The notes beneath the pieces were generated by a model that was given only the letters and a program-made list of their open reading frames with translations, was not told the DNA's origin and did not search any database. A stretch of DNA of 64,000 nt. Origin: Lithospermum erythrorhizon (Eukaryota > Streptophyta > Magnoliopsida > Boraginales > Boraginaceae). Positions 27,211-54,578 of the stretch are shown here, piece by piece; position 1 is the stretch's first letter, and every line of letters starts with the position of its first letter. The DNA lies in the NCBI GenBank assembly GCA_019722365.1, contig JADFUC010001960.1:90990-154989 (forward strand). The letters are read 5' to 3'. The translations under genes and the position numbers were made by a program.

Positions 27211-27625
27211 ATTTTGTAAGAATGTTGAAGCATTAAGACAGGTTTTGTTTGGTTTGGCTGAACTGAATTTCAAGAACAGGACTGCTGAACAACCTTACTA
27301 TTTTAGCCCCCCCCCCCCTTTCTAAGTGTAATGGTAAGGATGTTTTATTAGTGGTATAAAATAGTCATTTCAGGCGTTTTATGACACTGTTTCAGTGTGC
27401 CTTTGGACTTACTGTTTAGCACCCGTTCAAAATCAGCCACTCAAATGGTCTGATTGGATCGAAGAGTTGAAAAATTAACTTGGTGATCATAATAAAGGTG
27501 AATCGACATGAATGATTTAAAATGTTGTTTGAACATTTTTAAATTTAATTGGTGAGTCGAGGTAAATTGAGAGGAATTATATTAAAAATGTGCATTCTTT
27601 GGGCTAAATCTCTGGAATTGGGGGT
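27211..27625. other. 5' flank of the DUF2499 gene
   Basis: Contains the presumed 5' untranslated region and proximal promoter of the minus-strand DUF2499 gene. A run of 12 C (27307-27318; poly-G in the gene's sense) lies about 100 bp upstream of the ATG and is a likely site of sequencing error. The 131-codon plus-strand open frame at 26930-27325 is the antisense shadow of exon 1. A SIRE-like element begins at 27626, so little native promoter remains. Confidence 0.6.
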
Positions 27626-28539
27626 TGTAAGTGTGTTTTATTGGATGTGTTTTTCGGCATTAATACGTATTGTTAACGGATAAGTTCATCAGGAATATAG
27701 GAGTATTATGCAGTTGGATTCAGTCCAGCCTTGATTGATGTGATTGAGGATTTTTCTTCCAATCACGAAAAGGAATGTTATTTATGGTGGAAGATATTAT
27801 GATTGAGAAATTGGCGAAATCTTTTGGAGAAAACTTCCTTCTTGAATAAGCTCCCAGTTGCTTGAAAGTCTTAAAGATAGTGAAGGTGGTTATTTATGGT
27901 GGAGGATATTGTATTCGAAATTGAGCGAAACTTACGGAGAAAAGGCAAGCTTGAATAATCTCTTGTTGTTATGGAGAGTGCTTAAAGATGATTGAAGATT
28001 GATTGAAGGCTTGTGATTGTGTTAGCATTCTGTAGCTTTGAATTTAAGAAGATGGGATGAAGGCTAGAAAGTGCGAACAAAACATATTCTCATTTATTTT
28101 CTTAGCCGCGTATACGTAGTTGTTTGAATTTAGTGTGTTTGAATTTTTTGTTCTTTTGACTCCCAGGCGATTGTCTGCCATGTTAACGTCGTTAAGCAAG
28201 GGGCAGATGCAAGAAAGCCGGCATATCTTATCGCTGCTACGTCTTTGTTGAGCATTTATTATCATAATAAGATTGTAAAGAATCGGGGGAACTTTGGTTC
28301 GGTAGTTGATATAGAGTTTTCTTGAGGCGTAGAAGTTGGGATCTTGTCTGATAAGACCTTGTTGTAGCCTTTCATCGTAGTTTAATCTTTACGGGTTTTA
28401 TCTGCCAGGGCCGTAGGTGCCGTGGTATTTGGAGTTATGATTCTTGGTGTTCTTGTTGTTTTTGTCTTTAGCTGTTATTCAAGTGTTCTAGAACACGTAC
28501 CCGACGTTGTTCACCTTGGCGTTGCTGTTTACTTTTCAA
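27626..28539 (+). repeat. 5' LTR of the SIRE-like element
   Basis: Starts with TGTAAGTGTGTTTTATTGG and ends just before the primer-binding site. Its first ~55 bp and last ~20 bp match the 3' LTR at 33960-34036; the roughly 830 bp between have no counterpart there. Confidence 0.75.
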
Positions 28540-29264
28540 TTGGTATCCAGGCTGAGGCTATTTCGGCGTGGCCCGAGTGGATCGTGTAAAGTGGCGTCAT
28601 GGGCCGAGGAATGAAGGAAGGAAACTCGGATTGAGTAGATCCTCGAATTAAGGTTGGATGGAACAAATTATCCATATTAGGAAGGCGAGATGGCGGTACA
28701 AGAATGCATCGATCTTAAGGCGTTAATCTGTTTAGCAGGGATGGTGCTCAGTACTAACATTAGTGTTACAAGCTGTTAAAAAGGAGGCGATTGGGCATTG
28801 TTGAAGAAGGAACTATCTCTTAGAAATAGTAAGGCTTTAAATGCTATTTTAGGATAAATGTTTTTTAAATGATAAGCACAAATACTGTTGAGAGGCTAAG
28901 AGATCGCGTAGGAAGTTTACAAACCACCTACAGAGGGTACACAAAAAGGATTCGAATCGAGGCTCCGACAACTTACTACCACCCGATGGGAGGCTGCAAA
29001 GATGGGAGAAGATGAAAATATTTCATCTACTGATTCGAAGATTAAAAGATATTGCAAATGAGTCATTTTGTACTAGGAGAAGCAATGAGCAGCGAAAGCT
29101 TGTGAGGAAGATCATTAGAACCACTTCCCCGAGAGATTTGTTGCGAAAGTCACCTCCGTTGAAGAGGCGAGATCTTTACCAGCATGAAAGTTAGTGAATT
29201 GGTTGAAACTTAACCCATTGAGATGACGCTTTGATGAAGGAGACTCCGAGGAAGAAAGAAGAGA

Positions 29265-30178
29265 TTGGCGCTTAAAGTATCTCTTGAGGGAGGAAATAGA
29301 AGAGAACTTGGTGGCTTATTGATGAACATGTTAGCCAAAAATTTCAACAAAACCATGCAAGTTCAACAAAAATTCATGTGTGGAGAATGCAATTTGTTGG
29401 TAGTAGGGGAGCAACGAGATGGAAAGAATAGAACAAAAATGGAGAAGTATGGTCGGACATCAAAGCCAAAGGAATCTGATGTCATGAATGTGAAGGATAT
29501 GTACATCACAAAGATGAATATCCCCAGTACGGCAAAGAAGCGTCCCGATAAAGGCTATTACGCTCGTTGACCGATGAGGATACATATGAAAGAAAGAGCC
29601 GGCGAAAACAAGATTGTAACGCGTTTATGGGAAAGATTTACGATGACAGTCAACGACAATCAGCTGATTGATAACACATTGACTCGGATGATAGTGATGA
29701 GGAAGATGTTTACTCAGAAAGGCTTATTGAAAACTACGGGGAACTTTTATTGATGTTGAAGTTAATCTACGTATTGGTGAATGAAGCGGAAAAAGAAAGG
29801 CTAACAAAGGAAAATGATGAATTAAAGAAGCTTGTTGAAATATTGAGAAATGAGGTTGTGGAATGGGAAAGCAAAGTCAAGGGATTCGAGAAGGGTATCA
29901 GAATGATGAATTCCAGCACTAATGTCTTGGATGAAATTCTTACGAAAGGAAAACCACATGGTGATAACTCTGGGATTGGATTTGCGGGAGATCATACCAT
30001 GCGGCGTGTTCTTTGCACAGTGTTTCTTGACGCGTGGATCGGCGTCTGGAACTTCGGAGACCAGGAATTAATGCGGAGATGTTATTCTTGTGGAAAGAGG
30101 CATGTGCACACTTATTGCTACAAACTGTATGGGAAAGGGAAAAGCAGAGTATTCAGTTCACAAAACTCAATGGGTTAA
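29265..30178 (+). pseudogene. copia gag remnant
   Basis: Broken gag of the SIRE-like element. Recognisable parts are a degraded zinc-knuckle region (29370-29560; Cys codons in FMCGECN) and an acidic tail around 29560-29745. A coiled-coil follows, rich in Glu/Lys/Leu (LTKENDELKKLVEIL, about 29798-29870), and then the conserved gag C-terminal motif MMNSSTNVLDEILTKGKP (about 29903-29955). Several frameshifts separate these pieces. Gag would form the virus-like particle; this copy cannot. Confidence 0.75.
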
Positions 30179-30199
30179 GAAGGAAAAGGTTGTCAGTCA

Positions 30200-33100
30200 A
30201 GTTGCTTATACCTCACTGAAAGCGACAACTCGATCGGGGTGGTACTTTGATAGCGGATGTTCGAAACACATGACGGGTAGTCGAGATTGTCTGACAAATC
30301 TGGAAGTTCAGCAAGGAGAACATGTAACCTTTGGTGATGGAGCAAAAGGGAAAATCATTGGCAAGGGACAATTGAATATTCTAGGGCTACCTAAGTTGAA
30401 TGATATTTTTGTTGGTGGAAAGGATTAGCAGCCAACGATTAGCATCGGTCGGTTGTAAACAGCGGAATAGCAGTGGCGTTTGACAAAAGATTTCAAATGC
30501 GGTGTGAGAAAAAACAACCAAGTAGTGATGATGGGGGTTCGTTCGGGGCGATAATTGCTATATTTGGAAGCCATTCGCGCCAGCTTACAAAGCAAGGATT
30601 CGTGAAATTACATTTTATGGCATAAAAATTGCAGGTCGTTCGATTATCGAAACATGCAGAAGTTGATTAAAATGGAGTTTGTGCATGGTACGCACGAGGT
30701 CGGGGTAGCCAAAAGAAATATGTGGAGAATGTCAAGTTGGTAAACTCACAAAGGTGCCACACCATCAGTTACAACAGGTGGTAACAACTCGTGTGTTAGA
30801 ACTGATGCACATGGATTTGATGGGTCCAATGCAGGTGGAAAGCTATGGCGGCAAGAGGTATGTTTGCATTATGTGTTAATGACCATTACGCTTAGGTGGA
30901 ATTCATAAGGGAGAAATCAGATACCTTCGATGTGTTCAAACAGTTGGCCACTCTCAGCTACCAGAGGGGAAAAAGGGCAACTATCATAAGAGTTAGAAAT
31001 CGTAGCAAAGAATTTGAAAATTCTAGATTTCATGATTTTTGTTGGCCGAGGATTAAATCGTAGTATTCATCACCCATTACACCACAATAAAATGGGGTCG
31101 TCGAAAGGAAGAACCGTACCATTCAAGAAATGGCACGTGCATGATCCATGCCAAAAGCTTCTTCTCAAGTTTTGGGCTGAGGCTATCAGCCGCGGCGTGT
31201 CATATTATGGCAAGTACCAACTTTCGGACGAAACAATGCACAAATTATGAAGGAAATATGGAGGGAGAGAAAAGCCATGTTCAATATTTCCACATTTTGG
31301 TAGTCTTTGTTACATTTTGAGTGAACCGTGAATCAAGACACAAGTTTGATGTAAAAGCGATGAAGGCATTTTCTAGGTGCCTCCCGAAACGGTAGAGCAT
31401 AAGAGTGGCAGCAGAAAACTCAACTCGTTATAAGAGTCATTAAAATGTTAAAGGTGATTGACCAAAAGCAATATAGAAAAGGGAACATGGATGAGGAAGA
31501 TGTTGACGGGTGGTACGCGGTGAACTTGTAAGCATTTGTTGATAGGAGGTTGCTTGAACCCGGCGGTCGGCGTTGAAAAGGCATCATTGATAGCAGGGTT
31601 ACTTGAACCAGCAGCCCGTATTCAAAAGGAGCATCCGATTGAGAACATAATTGGGCAACTGGATGAAGGAATCAACACAAGAAGAAAAGAGAGAGTAGAT
31701 TATCGAAAGTTGAGTGGACTGTTGGTTGAAACATGTTTTATCTCTTTGATTTAGACACGTAATGTCTCGGGAAGCTCTCGAATGAATTTTTGGATAAATG
31801 CTATGCAAGAGGAACTTCTTCAATTTGAATGATGTTAGGGAATTAGTTCCCAGACGGGCGCATAATATTTATTTGGAACAAAAGTGGATTTACAAAAATA
31901 AAAGCGATGAGCAAGGGAATGTGACACGCGACAAAGCACGATTGGTGAAAGCGCAAGGTTACTCGCAAGTGGAAGGAATATATTTTGAAGAAACGCTGCA
32001 TGCATTGGCGGGTAGAAGCCGTACGATTAGCAGCCAGAAGTCAGTTATTTCAAATGAATGTGAAAAGTCGTTCTTGAGCGGGATCATTGAAGAAGAAGTT
32101 TATGTGAGCAACTTTAAAGGTTTGTTGATCTGATTATCCCGGGGACATGTATATAAACTAAAAAGGCTCTATCACGGGTTTACTTGGCCTCGGGCTTGGT
32201 ATGAGAAGAACTTGCAGAATTTTTGATGAAAATGGAGTACGGTTGAGGGGGAGTCGACAACCTGATGTTCTTAAAGAGAAAGCACAAATTATGATAGCTC
32301 GGAATTCGTGGATGATATTATTGTGTTTGGAGGAATGTCGGACCAAATGGTGCGACAATTTGTTCAACAGATGAAAAGTGAATTTGAAATAAGGTATGGT
32401 GGAGGAGTTAAATTACTTCTTGCTCTGAGGTAAGACAAAATGAAAGATAGCATATTTTTGTCGGTCGAAGTATGCGAAGATCTTGTGAAGAAATTTTGGT
32501 TTGGAAAATGCTAAAAGCAAAAGGACACTGTATGACACATGTGAAAGTAGGAAAGATCGAATGGTGTTCAGGTTGATGAGAGCACGTCTGAGGAAGCATG
32601 ATTGAGCCTTCTCTACTTAACGGCTAGTAGACGGATATCTCACTAGAGTAGAGTGTATGCGAATTCAAGCTAATCCCAAAGGAGAGTCTTAAATCATGTG
32701 AAGAGAGAATAATCAAATAATAATGCTTGGTACTCACAGTATGGTATTTTGTACATTTGATACAAACTGACACTGGTGGAGTTATTGTGATCTTGATTAG
32801 GCCGAAGTGTTGAAAGATAGGAGAAAAGAGATACATCGAATTGGATGTTTTCTTGAAACAATCTTGTTTCGTGGGTTTAGTAAAAAACAAAACTTTGTCT
32901 CATTTATCTACATGAGAATACGTAATTTGCTTTGGAAGCGGTTGTACTCAAATCTGTGGATGAAACAAATCTTTGGAGGAATATGGTGTGAGCAAGGTGT
33001 TATGACACTTTCTTGCACTTGTTCTTTGAGTCTTATAAATATATCCAAGAATCATGTCCAACATAAACGGGACCAAACACGTTGACATCGGTATCGTTAT

Positions 33101-33246
33101 ATTAGAGGGTGGTGGAGGAGAAAGTTGTGGCTTTGGAACATGTGAGCTCGGACAAACAATTGGCAGATATATTTACAAAGGCTCTGGATACAAATCAGTT
33201 TGAAGCTTTAAGATCCTCACTGGGTCTGTGTCTCATGGAGAAATAG
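30200..33246 (+). pseudogene. copia pol remnant (protease-integrase-RT-RNase H)
   Basis: Pieces of pol in copia order, in shifting frames. The aspartic protease/pre-integrase start is WYFDSGCSKHMTG (about 30239). The integrase zinc-finger tail runs into VLELMHMDLMGPMQVESYGG (about 30796). A damaged integrase core C-terminus follows (KKWHVHDPCQKLLLKFWAEA, about 31119-31180). The reverse-transcriptase start is QKWIYKNKSDEQGNVTRDKA (about 31880-31940), then GYSQVEGIYFEETLH. The RNase H tail is SSDKQLADIFTKALDTNQFE (about 33145-33205), ending in a stop at 33244-33246. I do not see an intact catalytic YVDD or DDE set. Many short deletions are present. Confidence 0.8.
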
Positions 33247-33959
33247 CAAATACCAATGGGTTGTAACACTTCACGAAGAGAAGATGATAAAGTGTTATAA
33301 CAAGTGGACTAACAAAGGTGTGTGTTATTAAGTGGTTTTGTAGATGGAAACACATTTATTTAATTTTGTATTCCTTTCTTAAACCCATAAACGCTTCCTT
33401 CCTAAAAAAGAAACCTTTAATTACGCTTCTCTAAATCGAATTACACAAAATTCTCTACCAACTTTTTCTTTCTTTTCTCCGGTAAAAAGTTCTCCCCGAA
33501 CCTATTTTTCTCTATGCGTGGCTCGCACGAAATTGGAAAAATTTCCCAAAAAGAAAGTGGCGGAAGGTACTCCGAGTAATGTCGGGCTCGAAAATTGTAA
33601 AGAGGAAAATATTGGGGAGTCATCATCGATCCGTCTACTCTTGGCTCGATGAATGCTCAAGAAGAATGTGACATTGTCGCCGGAGGAGACAAAGAGGCAA
33701 ATTCCAGTGATGACAGTGAAGGTTGATGTTTTTGTATGGCTCTTGTGATATGTCGTGTGGGATATGTTTTTGCAACAATTTGGGGGAGAAAAATGGTACT
33801 TTGATAAACTTGGTTATCTCTGTTTTGGATATTGTTTTGGATGTTGAACTGTTTTGATATTATCTTGCTTGGGTGCTTGTTTGGTTGATATATCGTGTGT
33901 GGTTGATTATATTTTCTGTGTTTGAATTTGTCGCGAAAAACAAACCCAAAGGGGGAGTT

Positions 33960-34036
33960 TGTAAGTGTGTTTTATTGGATGTGTTTTTCGCGTGTACATG
34001 TGTTGTTAACAGCAGCATTGCTACACTTACTTTTCG
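33960..34036 (+). repeat. Internally deleted 3' LTR of the SIRE-like element
   Basis: Only about 77 bp, made of the first ~55 bp of the 5' LTR fused to its last ~20 bp. The junction lies just after GTTGTTAAC (near 34010). It is preceded by the polypurine tract, so it is the true 3' end rather than a solo fragment. Confidence 0.7.
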
Positions 34037-34483
34037 AGGTGTGAATCGAGGTGAAGGTAAATTAGTGTAAATTTATTAACCTATACTATCCTAAAAGATA
34101 CAACTTTTAAAATCCAGGCAGGATGAGCAGAAAGTTAATGTGAATGCACCTCGATTCACCAAAAAAGCAGATAGACTAGAAGGAGGGTCATCTATTTAAA
34201 AAAAAATTATTCATCTTTACATAATGAGAATCGAAACAATGAGCTATAAGTCTATGAAAGCACCCTAAACACTAGTCCAATTCGATATTCCAATGAGGAT
34301 CGTCTATGATATTTAATCTTTGAGTTATCAAAAAGACTTTGATTACATGACTAACATTGCTCCTTCATTAGGGGTTCGATTTGAATATGGTTAGAAAGCA
34401 AAAGTGGTCAGTCCGGCCAGATGACATTGTTTTCGGATAAAATCAAGCCGGTATGACCGGATCCGGTTTTTACATAAGAATTC
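34037..34483. other. Flank of the hAT relic with CCGG-type motifs
   Basis: No gene. 34408-34515 contains clustered CCGG, GGATCCG and CCGGTATGACCGG motifs directly upstream of the hAT transposase relic, as expected for a hAT subterminal region. I could not define the terminal inverted repeat or an 8-bp target duplication. Confidence 0.4.
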
Positions 34484-35985
34484 ATGGTACCGGACGGATC
34501 CGATTTTTTAAATAGAGATTCTTTATCTAACATGCATATAATTGATGAGTTGTCATTTAATTTTGTTGAAGGAGAAGGGTTTAGGGAGTTGGTTAGAGTA
34601 TTAGAGCCTAGGTTTATCCTTCCTCATAGAGATATAATTGTTGCTAATTTTTTTAGATTGTATGAAAAGTAAAAGCTCGTGTTGAAAAATTTGCTTAAAG
34701 ATCAAATGTTGTGCTTAACAACCGATGGTTGGACTTCAATTTATAATATTAGTTACTTGATTTTGACTGCTCATTACATTGATGATAATTAGAAACCTAA
34801 GAAAAAGATTTTGAATTTTTGTTTGATTGAAAGTCATAAGGGGGACATGATAGGGAAGGTTGTTGAGACTTGTTTGAATGGATGAGGATTTGATAAAATT
34901 TTAACAATAACTGTTGATAATGCATCTTCGAATAGTAGAGCTTTAGATTACTTGAAACAAGATAATTGGAGGGATGAGGCTGTGAAAAATAAATACTTGC
35001 ATGTTAGATGTGTTGCTCATATTATTTACCTCATTATTAAAGAAGGTTTGAAAGAGCAACTTACTTCAATCTTGAAGATTAAAAGTGTTATAAAGTTTGT
35101 GAGGTCATCTCCCCAAAGAATGTGTCTTTTTGGAGAAAATTGAGTATAAGAAGGGGGTTTGTCTTGATGTCAAGTTTCTGGATTTATTTTATGAATCTAC
35201 TTTAGCCTTTTCTTGTTGTAACTTTATCACATCTTCCTCATTTTTTAATCTAATAGTCATGATGTATGTGACAATAAGAAAACTGTAAAATAGTGATGAT
35301 CTTGTTTTGAAAAAGATGGCTGACAATATAAAATCTAAATTTGTTAAGTATTGGGTTAATGCTAATGTTAAGAATAATATGGTGCTTATGGAAATTGTAT
35401 TTGATCATAAAAATAAATTTAAGTATCTTACTTTTTGCTTCAAAAAGTTATATGGTGAGGATGTTGTTGGAAAGATCACTGCAGAAGGTAAACTAATGAT
35501 GGTTGACACAATCAAATTGGAATTAAAAGTATTGTATCGATATGCATTCAAAGAAGGCATTGTGAGTTCTAATTTTAATGTTGTTGATAAAGAGGGATCG
35601 ACAAATTGTGAAGATATGAATTGTGAATTTCAAATGAAGGTAGATATGGAGAAATCCTTATAAAGCAAATGTGAGTTGACTCAATATTTGAGTGAACCTT
35701 ATGAAGATTTGGAAATTTGGATAGTGGAAAGATAAATTTTACATGGTATCTTTGTTTATCTAAAATTACAAGATATATTTAGCTATTAAAGTTTCTCACC
35801 GATTTAGCCCAGACAAGCATTGCTTATGAGGTGGAGTTTTGAATAGGTATAAAAGTTCTTTAAAACCGAATACCCCTATCAATCTTGTGTGTGCTCAAAA
35901 ATTAGTTAAAAGCAAAGGATGTCCGGATTGATTTGAAGACTGCCATGGAAGATGTTGATAAGTATGAGAAAATTTCATTTTTTAT
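34484..35985 (+). pseudogene. hAT-superfamily transposase pseudogene (RICESLEEPER-like)
   Basis: Contiguous but broken similarity to plant zinc-finger BED hAT transposases. Pieces in order: FNFVEGEGFRELV (about 34559), LTTDGWTS (about 34708) with LTAHYIDDN, LNFC...SHKGDMIGKVVETCL, TITVDNASSN (about 34906), and HVRCVAHIIYLIIKEGL (about 35000). The DUF4413-type segment is KMADNIKSKFVKYW (about 35312) with FCFKKLYGEDVVGK, and the C-terminal dimerisation segment is GGVLNRYKSSLKPNTPINLV (about 35830) with LKTAMEDVDKYE. Two in-frame stops, TAG at 34790-34792 and TGA at 34883-34885, sit where the family has Trp, consistent with G-to-A change at methylated cytosines. Further frameshifts and an internal deletion follow near 35140. 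The N-terminal BED finger was not found. It is not functional. Confidence 0.85.
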
Positions 35986-50522
<14,537 letters not shown>

Positions 50523-53500
50523 TGTTTTTTCTATATATTATATAGAAGACTAAAATTCATTAGCTGGAAGTTTCTCTATCTACTAAATAAAAAAGGATCG
50601 GGCTGAGAAGACTATGCAGAATTCATCATTATCAATAAATAAACAAAAGAAGAACTTTTATATCAATTTTTATGAAAGTTCGTAATTTGCCGTAGGTGGA
50701 GTTACAAAATCTACTGTAACATGCCTCAACACTTAATAAATGGTATAGCATGATATAAAGAAACTCATCGAGCTAGAAAATTCAAGAAATATAAAAACAA
50801 ACAGTACATGAAGTAAATAACACCAAGTATATTTGTTGATTGATTACCTTGTGTACTTATATGCAGAGGCGACACACTCTGTGGAAGAAACTTTATCATA
50901 ATAAGACTTGCAATAAAATGACTTAGTTAAATGTTTTCAACTCAATGCCTTGTTAAACTCCATTTAACTAATTTAACTCAGGCTCCATGATATGAAATTT
51001 TTCTGCACTCACTCAACATCATTGATTGATACACGTTATTTACAATGGTTTTGTCTGATACTCACGCCACAATACAACCTCTATCATTCACCAATATATT
51101 TGAAACACTTAAGATAGAGTTGATAGATATATATAGAAAGAAGAAAGAATATAATTATTAGCCTTGACTCTCTGAATATTTTTCTCCTCACATAAACACC
51201 ACATGAATATATCTCTCTAGAAAACACATATTGTTGACCAAATCGGTTTCATCACATAAGGCTACAAATCTTCAATTAATCATTTACTTCTTGAAAAGCT
51301 TAGCCAAATCTTGAACATTCTTTTAATTAATACACCAAATCGAATCTTCATATTGGGAACAATACAAATCATTATCAAATATTCAGGTCGAAAAGAAATA
51401 AAAAAGGGTAGTTGATTTTTAATTTTAGAGTCGACTTGTACTCCCTTTAATCCAAATTCTATGTGCTATTTTTTTTTTTGTCAATCCCAAAATTGGTTGT
51501 TAGTTTAGTTTTGTAAATGGAAGAAAATACAAATTTGTGTGAGACAAAATTTAAATTTCTAAAGCATTATGAAAAAAATATCCCTTAGAAAATACTCACT
51601 TCGTATCAATATAAGTGATCATATAACTTAAAAGTACTTTATTTAACTACTTATTGATTTTACTATTTCGAGAATATTATCAACCAATAGGAAGGAATAA
51701 TAAGATGGGGAGGCAATGATGATGTTAGAGGAATTTTTATAACTCAGTAAAAAATTGCATTGATAAATTAAATAATCAAATATTTTTAATCTGAGAGTTC
51801 AATCGCTAAGCGATAAAGCTTATATTGTCTGAGGAGGCGGAATGGGTGAGAATAGTATTTTAATAATTTCTCGAAAAATGGGGCCCTTTACAAAAAGTGA
51901 TGTGTTTGAACATATTTCTCACTACCTCTTTAGCTTAAATGAACTTTGAAAGTTAAATGGCTTCTTTGTGAAAATAAGATTTGTTATATTAATTGTCAAT
52001 AACACTTGGATTAATGAGTATAAGTCTGATAGAAAGTAGAGAGCAGAAATAAATAGTCGAGAAAGTAAAGACAAGATTGTTTGCACAAGGTCGCGGTCAG
52101 CGACACCCTCGTCACAGGGAGGTTCCTTTTCTAGCGAAAGAAAATATACTATAGTAAATGTTACATATAAGGATTACAACTTGGAACCACAAATGTCTGC
52201 ATCTTTCGCTACTACTTGTGAACCACATAGGCTCCCACGAATATGAGATCCTGGCTTTAGCTCAAACCTGAATCCCGCTTGGTTGATTTGTAAATGTATT
52301 ACAACTATTTTGTTTGTGAAATCATATTCACGCTCCGTAGACGATGTGTTGGAAATCGATGAGAATTGGTTCCATTTATTATGCAGATTCAACGGCAATT
52401 GTGTAGCAATTCGTTTTACAGTTGGGTTTAAATGTGATTATCGAACTTAGTGTTCAACTTGTGGTGTATATTGCAGGTGGGTTCTGTGATAATTTAAGGG
52501 GTTATGGCGATTGCTAGATCTTACTCGTGTCGTTATAATAATGTGGTGAATTCGATTATTGTTATTATACAGCTTCTTATTATCGGGCCTAGAAGGTCCA
52601 GCGTACGGTGGCGTTGAGTTATATTTCATGTATGAAATTAAAGAGAACTATATAATTGAGAAATGTATTCACCGATTACAAAGAGATTACATTTTATGTA
52701 GAATATCGATTAAATAGAATTGATTAAATAGTTATTTAATTGGTTCGGAGTAATTTAGTATTTTTCGATAGCTTGAAGATTTATTGATATTGACTCATTA
52801 CTATTTAGTGGCTTAATTAAATAGTTGACTCGATAACTGACTACGTTAGTGTCTTAGCAGACAATAAGGGTATGAGTGGTAATACTTAGCGGGTTTTCTT
52901 TATCGGGCTTGTTTTTAACTGGCCACATATAAGCGAAACTTTTAGGGTTTTCATCATAAGTTTTGTAAAAAGCGTTTTCACCAAAACCTAGTAGCCATTA
53001 CACTTTGGCTTGAAATTCTCCCAAGAATTTTGGGGTTTTCTGGTTTTGTTCATCCTTGTTTACTAGCATAGATTAGTTCTTGTTAGAGCTTTTTCTGGTG
53101 TGATTGCTTAGAGATATCGTCGATTGATATTACAACGAGGAGAATTTGAAGGGAAGTCAAATTCACGTTGTGAATTTGAGCGTGTGGATTTTGAGGTGGA
53201 ATTTACTCATTGTGTAAGTCCTACTGTTCGTATATTTAATTATATGTTTTTGTATTGAATAATAGTATGCGCTTTAAAGATCCCACACGGAACTATGGAT
53301 TTGTATTTATACTCTATCTCCATAGTAATTTTCTTCCACGATGCTCTCATTTAGGCGCGTACCTTGAATTGATGATAAAATTCTGCTTTAAATAGATAGT
53401 TGGGAACTTGTTCTTCAAGACAAATCTTTAATTGGAATATATAATGAAAGATCTTCAATCTTCATACTTGGGAAATACTTCAAGTCATTACCATATAGTC

Positions 53501-54578
53501 TTTATCTTTGGGAAACACTCCAAGTCATTACCATAGATTATAGGACGAAAATATCTCAGCCAAATCTTTTCTAGAATATAGAAATACCTTTTCAGATATG
53601 ATATGTCCGTAATGCCAGTTGTCAATCCAACTATTATAACATTGGTATGACATCTTCAAAAGAAAATAGCAGGTCAATTAAACACTAACAAAGCGCCTTT
53701 GGCTAATATTTTTGAAGGCAAAATACCCGATCAAAAACACGCCCCCGCTTCCGGTTGTCTTTTCTTCATTGTTTTTCTTGCTTCCCACTTTTGCGCAAAA
53801 AGAGACAGCATAAATTAAATCCCGTATCAAGCACAAAACTAGAAAACAATCAATATGATCCTTCACACCAGCCCTACGATGAGTACTTAACATCCCAGAA
53901 TCTCCGGACTAACCATCGATTGGAATAAAAAAGTTCGGCGATAGGTTCGTATTGCACTTTCACAACCGTTGAAAACCATATCCATCTCCAAAAGCAGATT
54001 TATAAGGATGCAATACGTAATAGAATTGCCGTTACGATACCAATTAAAAAGGTAAACTACTATCCAAATAACGGTTGTAAGACCCGGCCAGATCAATACT
54101 GATAGAAACGGATCAGTATAAATAAAATACTCAACGGTAAAGTAAAGAACACAGCAGCGTAGTAACCCGATTCGATTCGACTTACAATATTCCAAATCAA
54201 ACTATACTCTCAATGATTGTTACCTTTTAGTGTCATAAGCAATATCGTTAGTTAGAAGATTAGAGAATTCTTCTAACACAAATATCTGCTAAAACTCGCG
54301 TCTTTCTTTAAGCTAAGCTTCCCGGGGAGCACTTTCCCATATGAATTATAAAATATGATGTGTGACTTGAGGCTTGTGTTTGAGCTCCTTATATAGTGTA
54401 GGATACATTAGGGCTTGATCTTGAATAAGTAAAGTCTTTGGAATGGGATAAAAATCTTTCCTTATCACATTCGGTCCCGGCCGACTCTATCGAGCACGCG
54501 AATCACCGACAACTTGATCTTGATGAATATCTTTTTGAAATTAAAAGAGAACTACATCAAATCACAAAAGGTTTTCTT
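50523..54578. other. Intergenic DNA downstream of the carboxypeptidase gene
   Basis: 50523 to about 50600 is the likely 3' untranslated region. 51434-51480 (TACTCCCTTTAATCC) and 51594-51640 (TACTCACTTCGTATC) look like Stowaway ends. 52.4-53.3 kb reads like a decayed LTR. The minus-strand open frames at 53678-53893 and 53887-54195 include hydrophobic stretches but no family I recognise, and I do not call a gene. 54.28-54.56 kb is complex sequence, possibly LTR-derived. Confidence 0.5.

Larger units (their letters stand above)
27626..34036 (+). mobile_element. Decayed SIRE-like Ty1/copia LTR retrotransposon
   Basis: About 6.4 kb, in the plus orientation. The order is 5' LTR (27626-28539), primer-binding site TGGTATCCAGGCTGAG at 28541 (close to the initiator-Met tRNA type), gag, protease, integrase, reverse transcriptase and RNase H remnants, polypurine tract CAAAGGGGGAG (33947-33957), then a shortened 3' LTR (33960-34036). 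LTR identity is shown by the shared start TGTAAGTGTGTTTTATTGG and the related ends GTTGCTGTTTACTTTTCA and TTGCTACACTTACTTTTC. Integrase before reverse transcriptase makes it copia. The gag tail and a long region between RNase H and the LTR suggest the SIRE group. I could not confirm a target duplication. Every domain is frameshifted, so the element is dead. Confidence 0.85.

Noticed and set aside
27211..27273. Extension of the DUF2499 start up to 27273
   Set aside because: The codon at 27273 is TTG and a TAA stop lies shortly upstream in frame, with no ATG before 27210.
26930..27325. 131-codon plus-strand open frame
   Set aside because: It is the antisense shadow of exon 1 of the DUF2499 gene; the minus-strand frame carries the conserved protein motifs and splice sites.
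53678..54195. Two overlapping minus-strand frames with hydrophobic stretches, considered as a membrane-protein gene
   Set aside because: No conserved motif, frames overlap by only a few bases with a shift, and the surroundings look repeat-derived.
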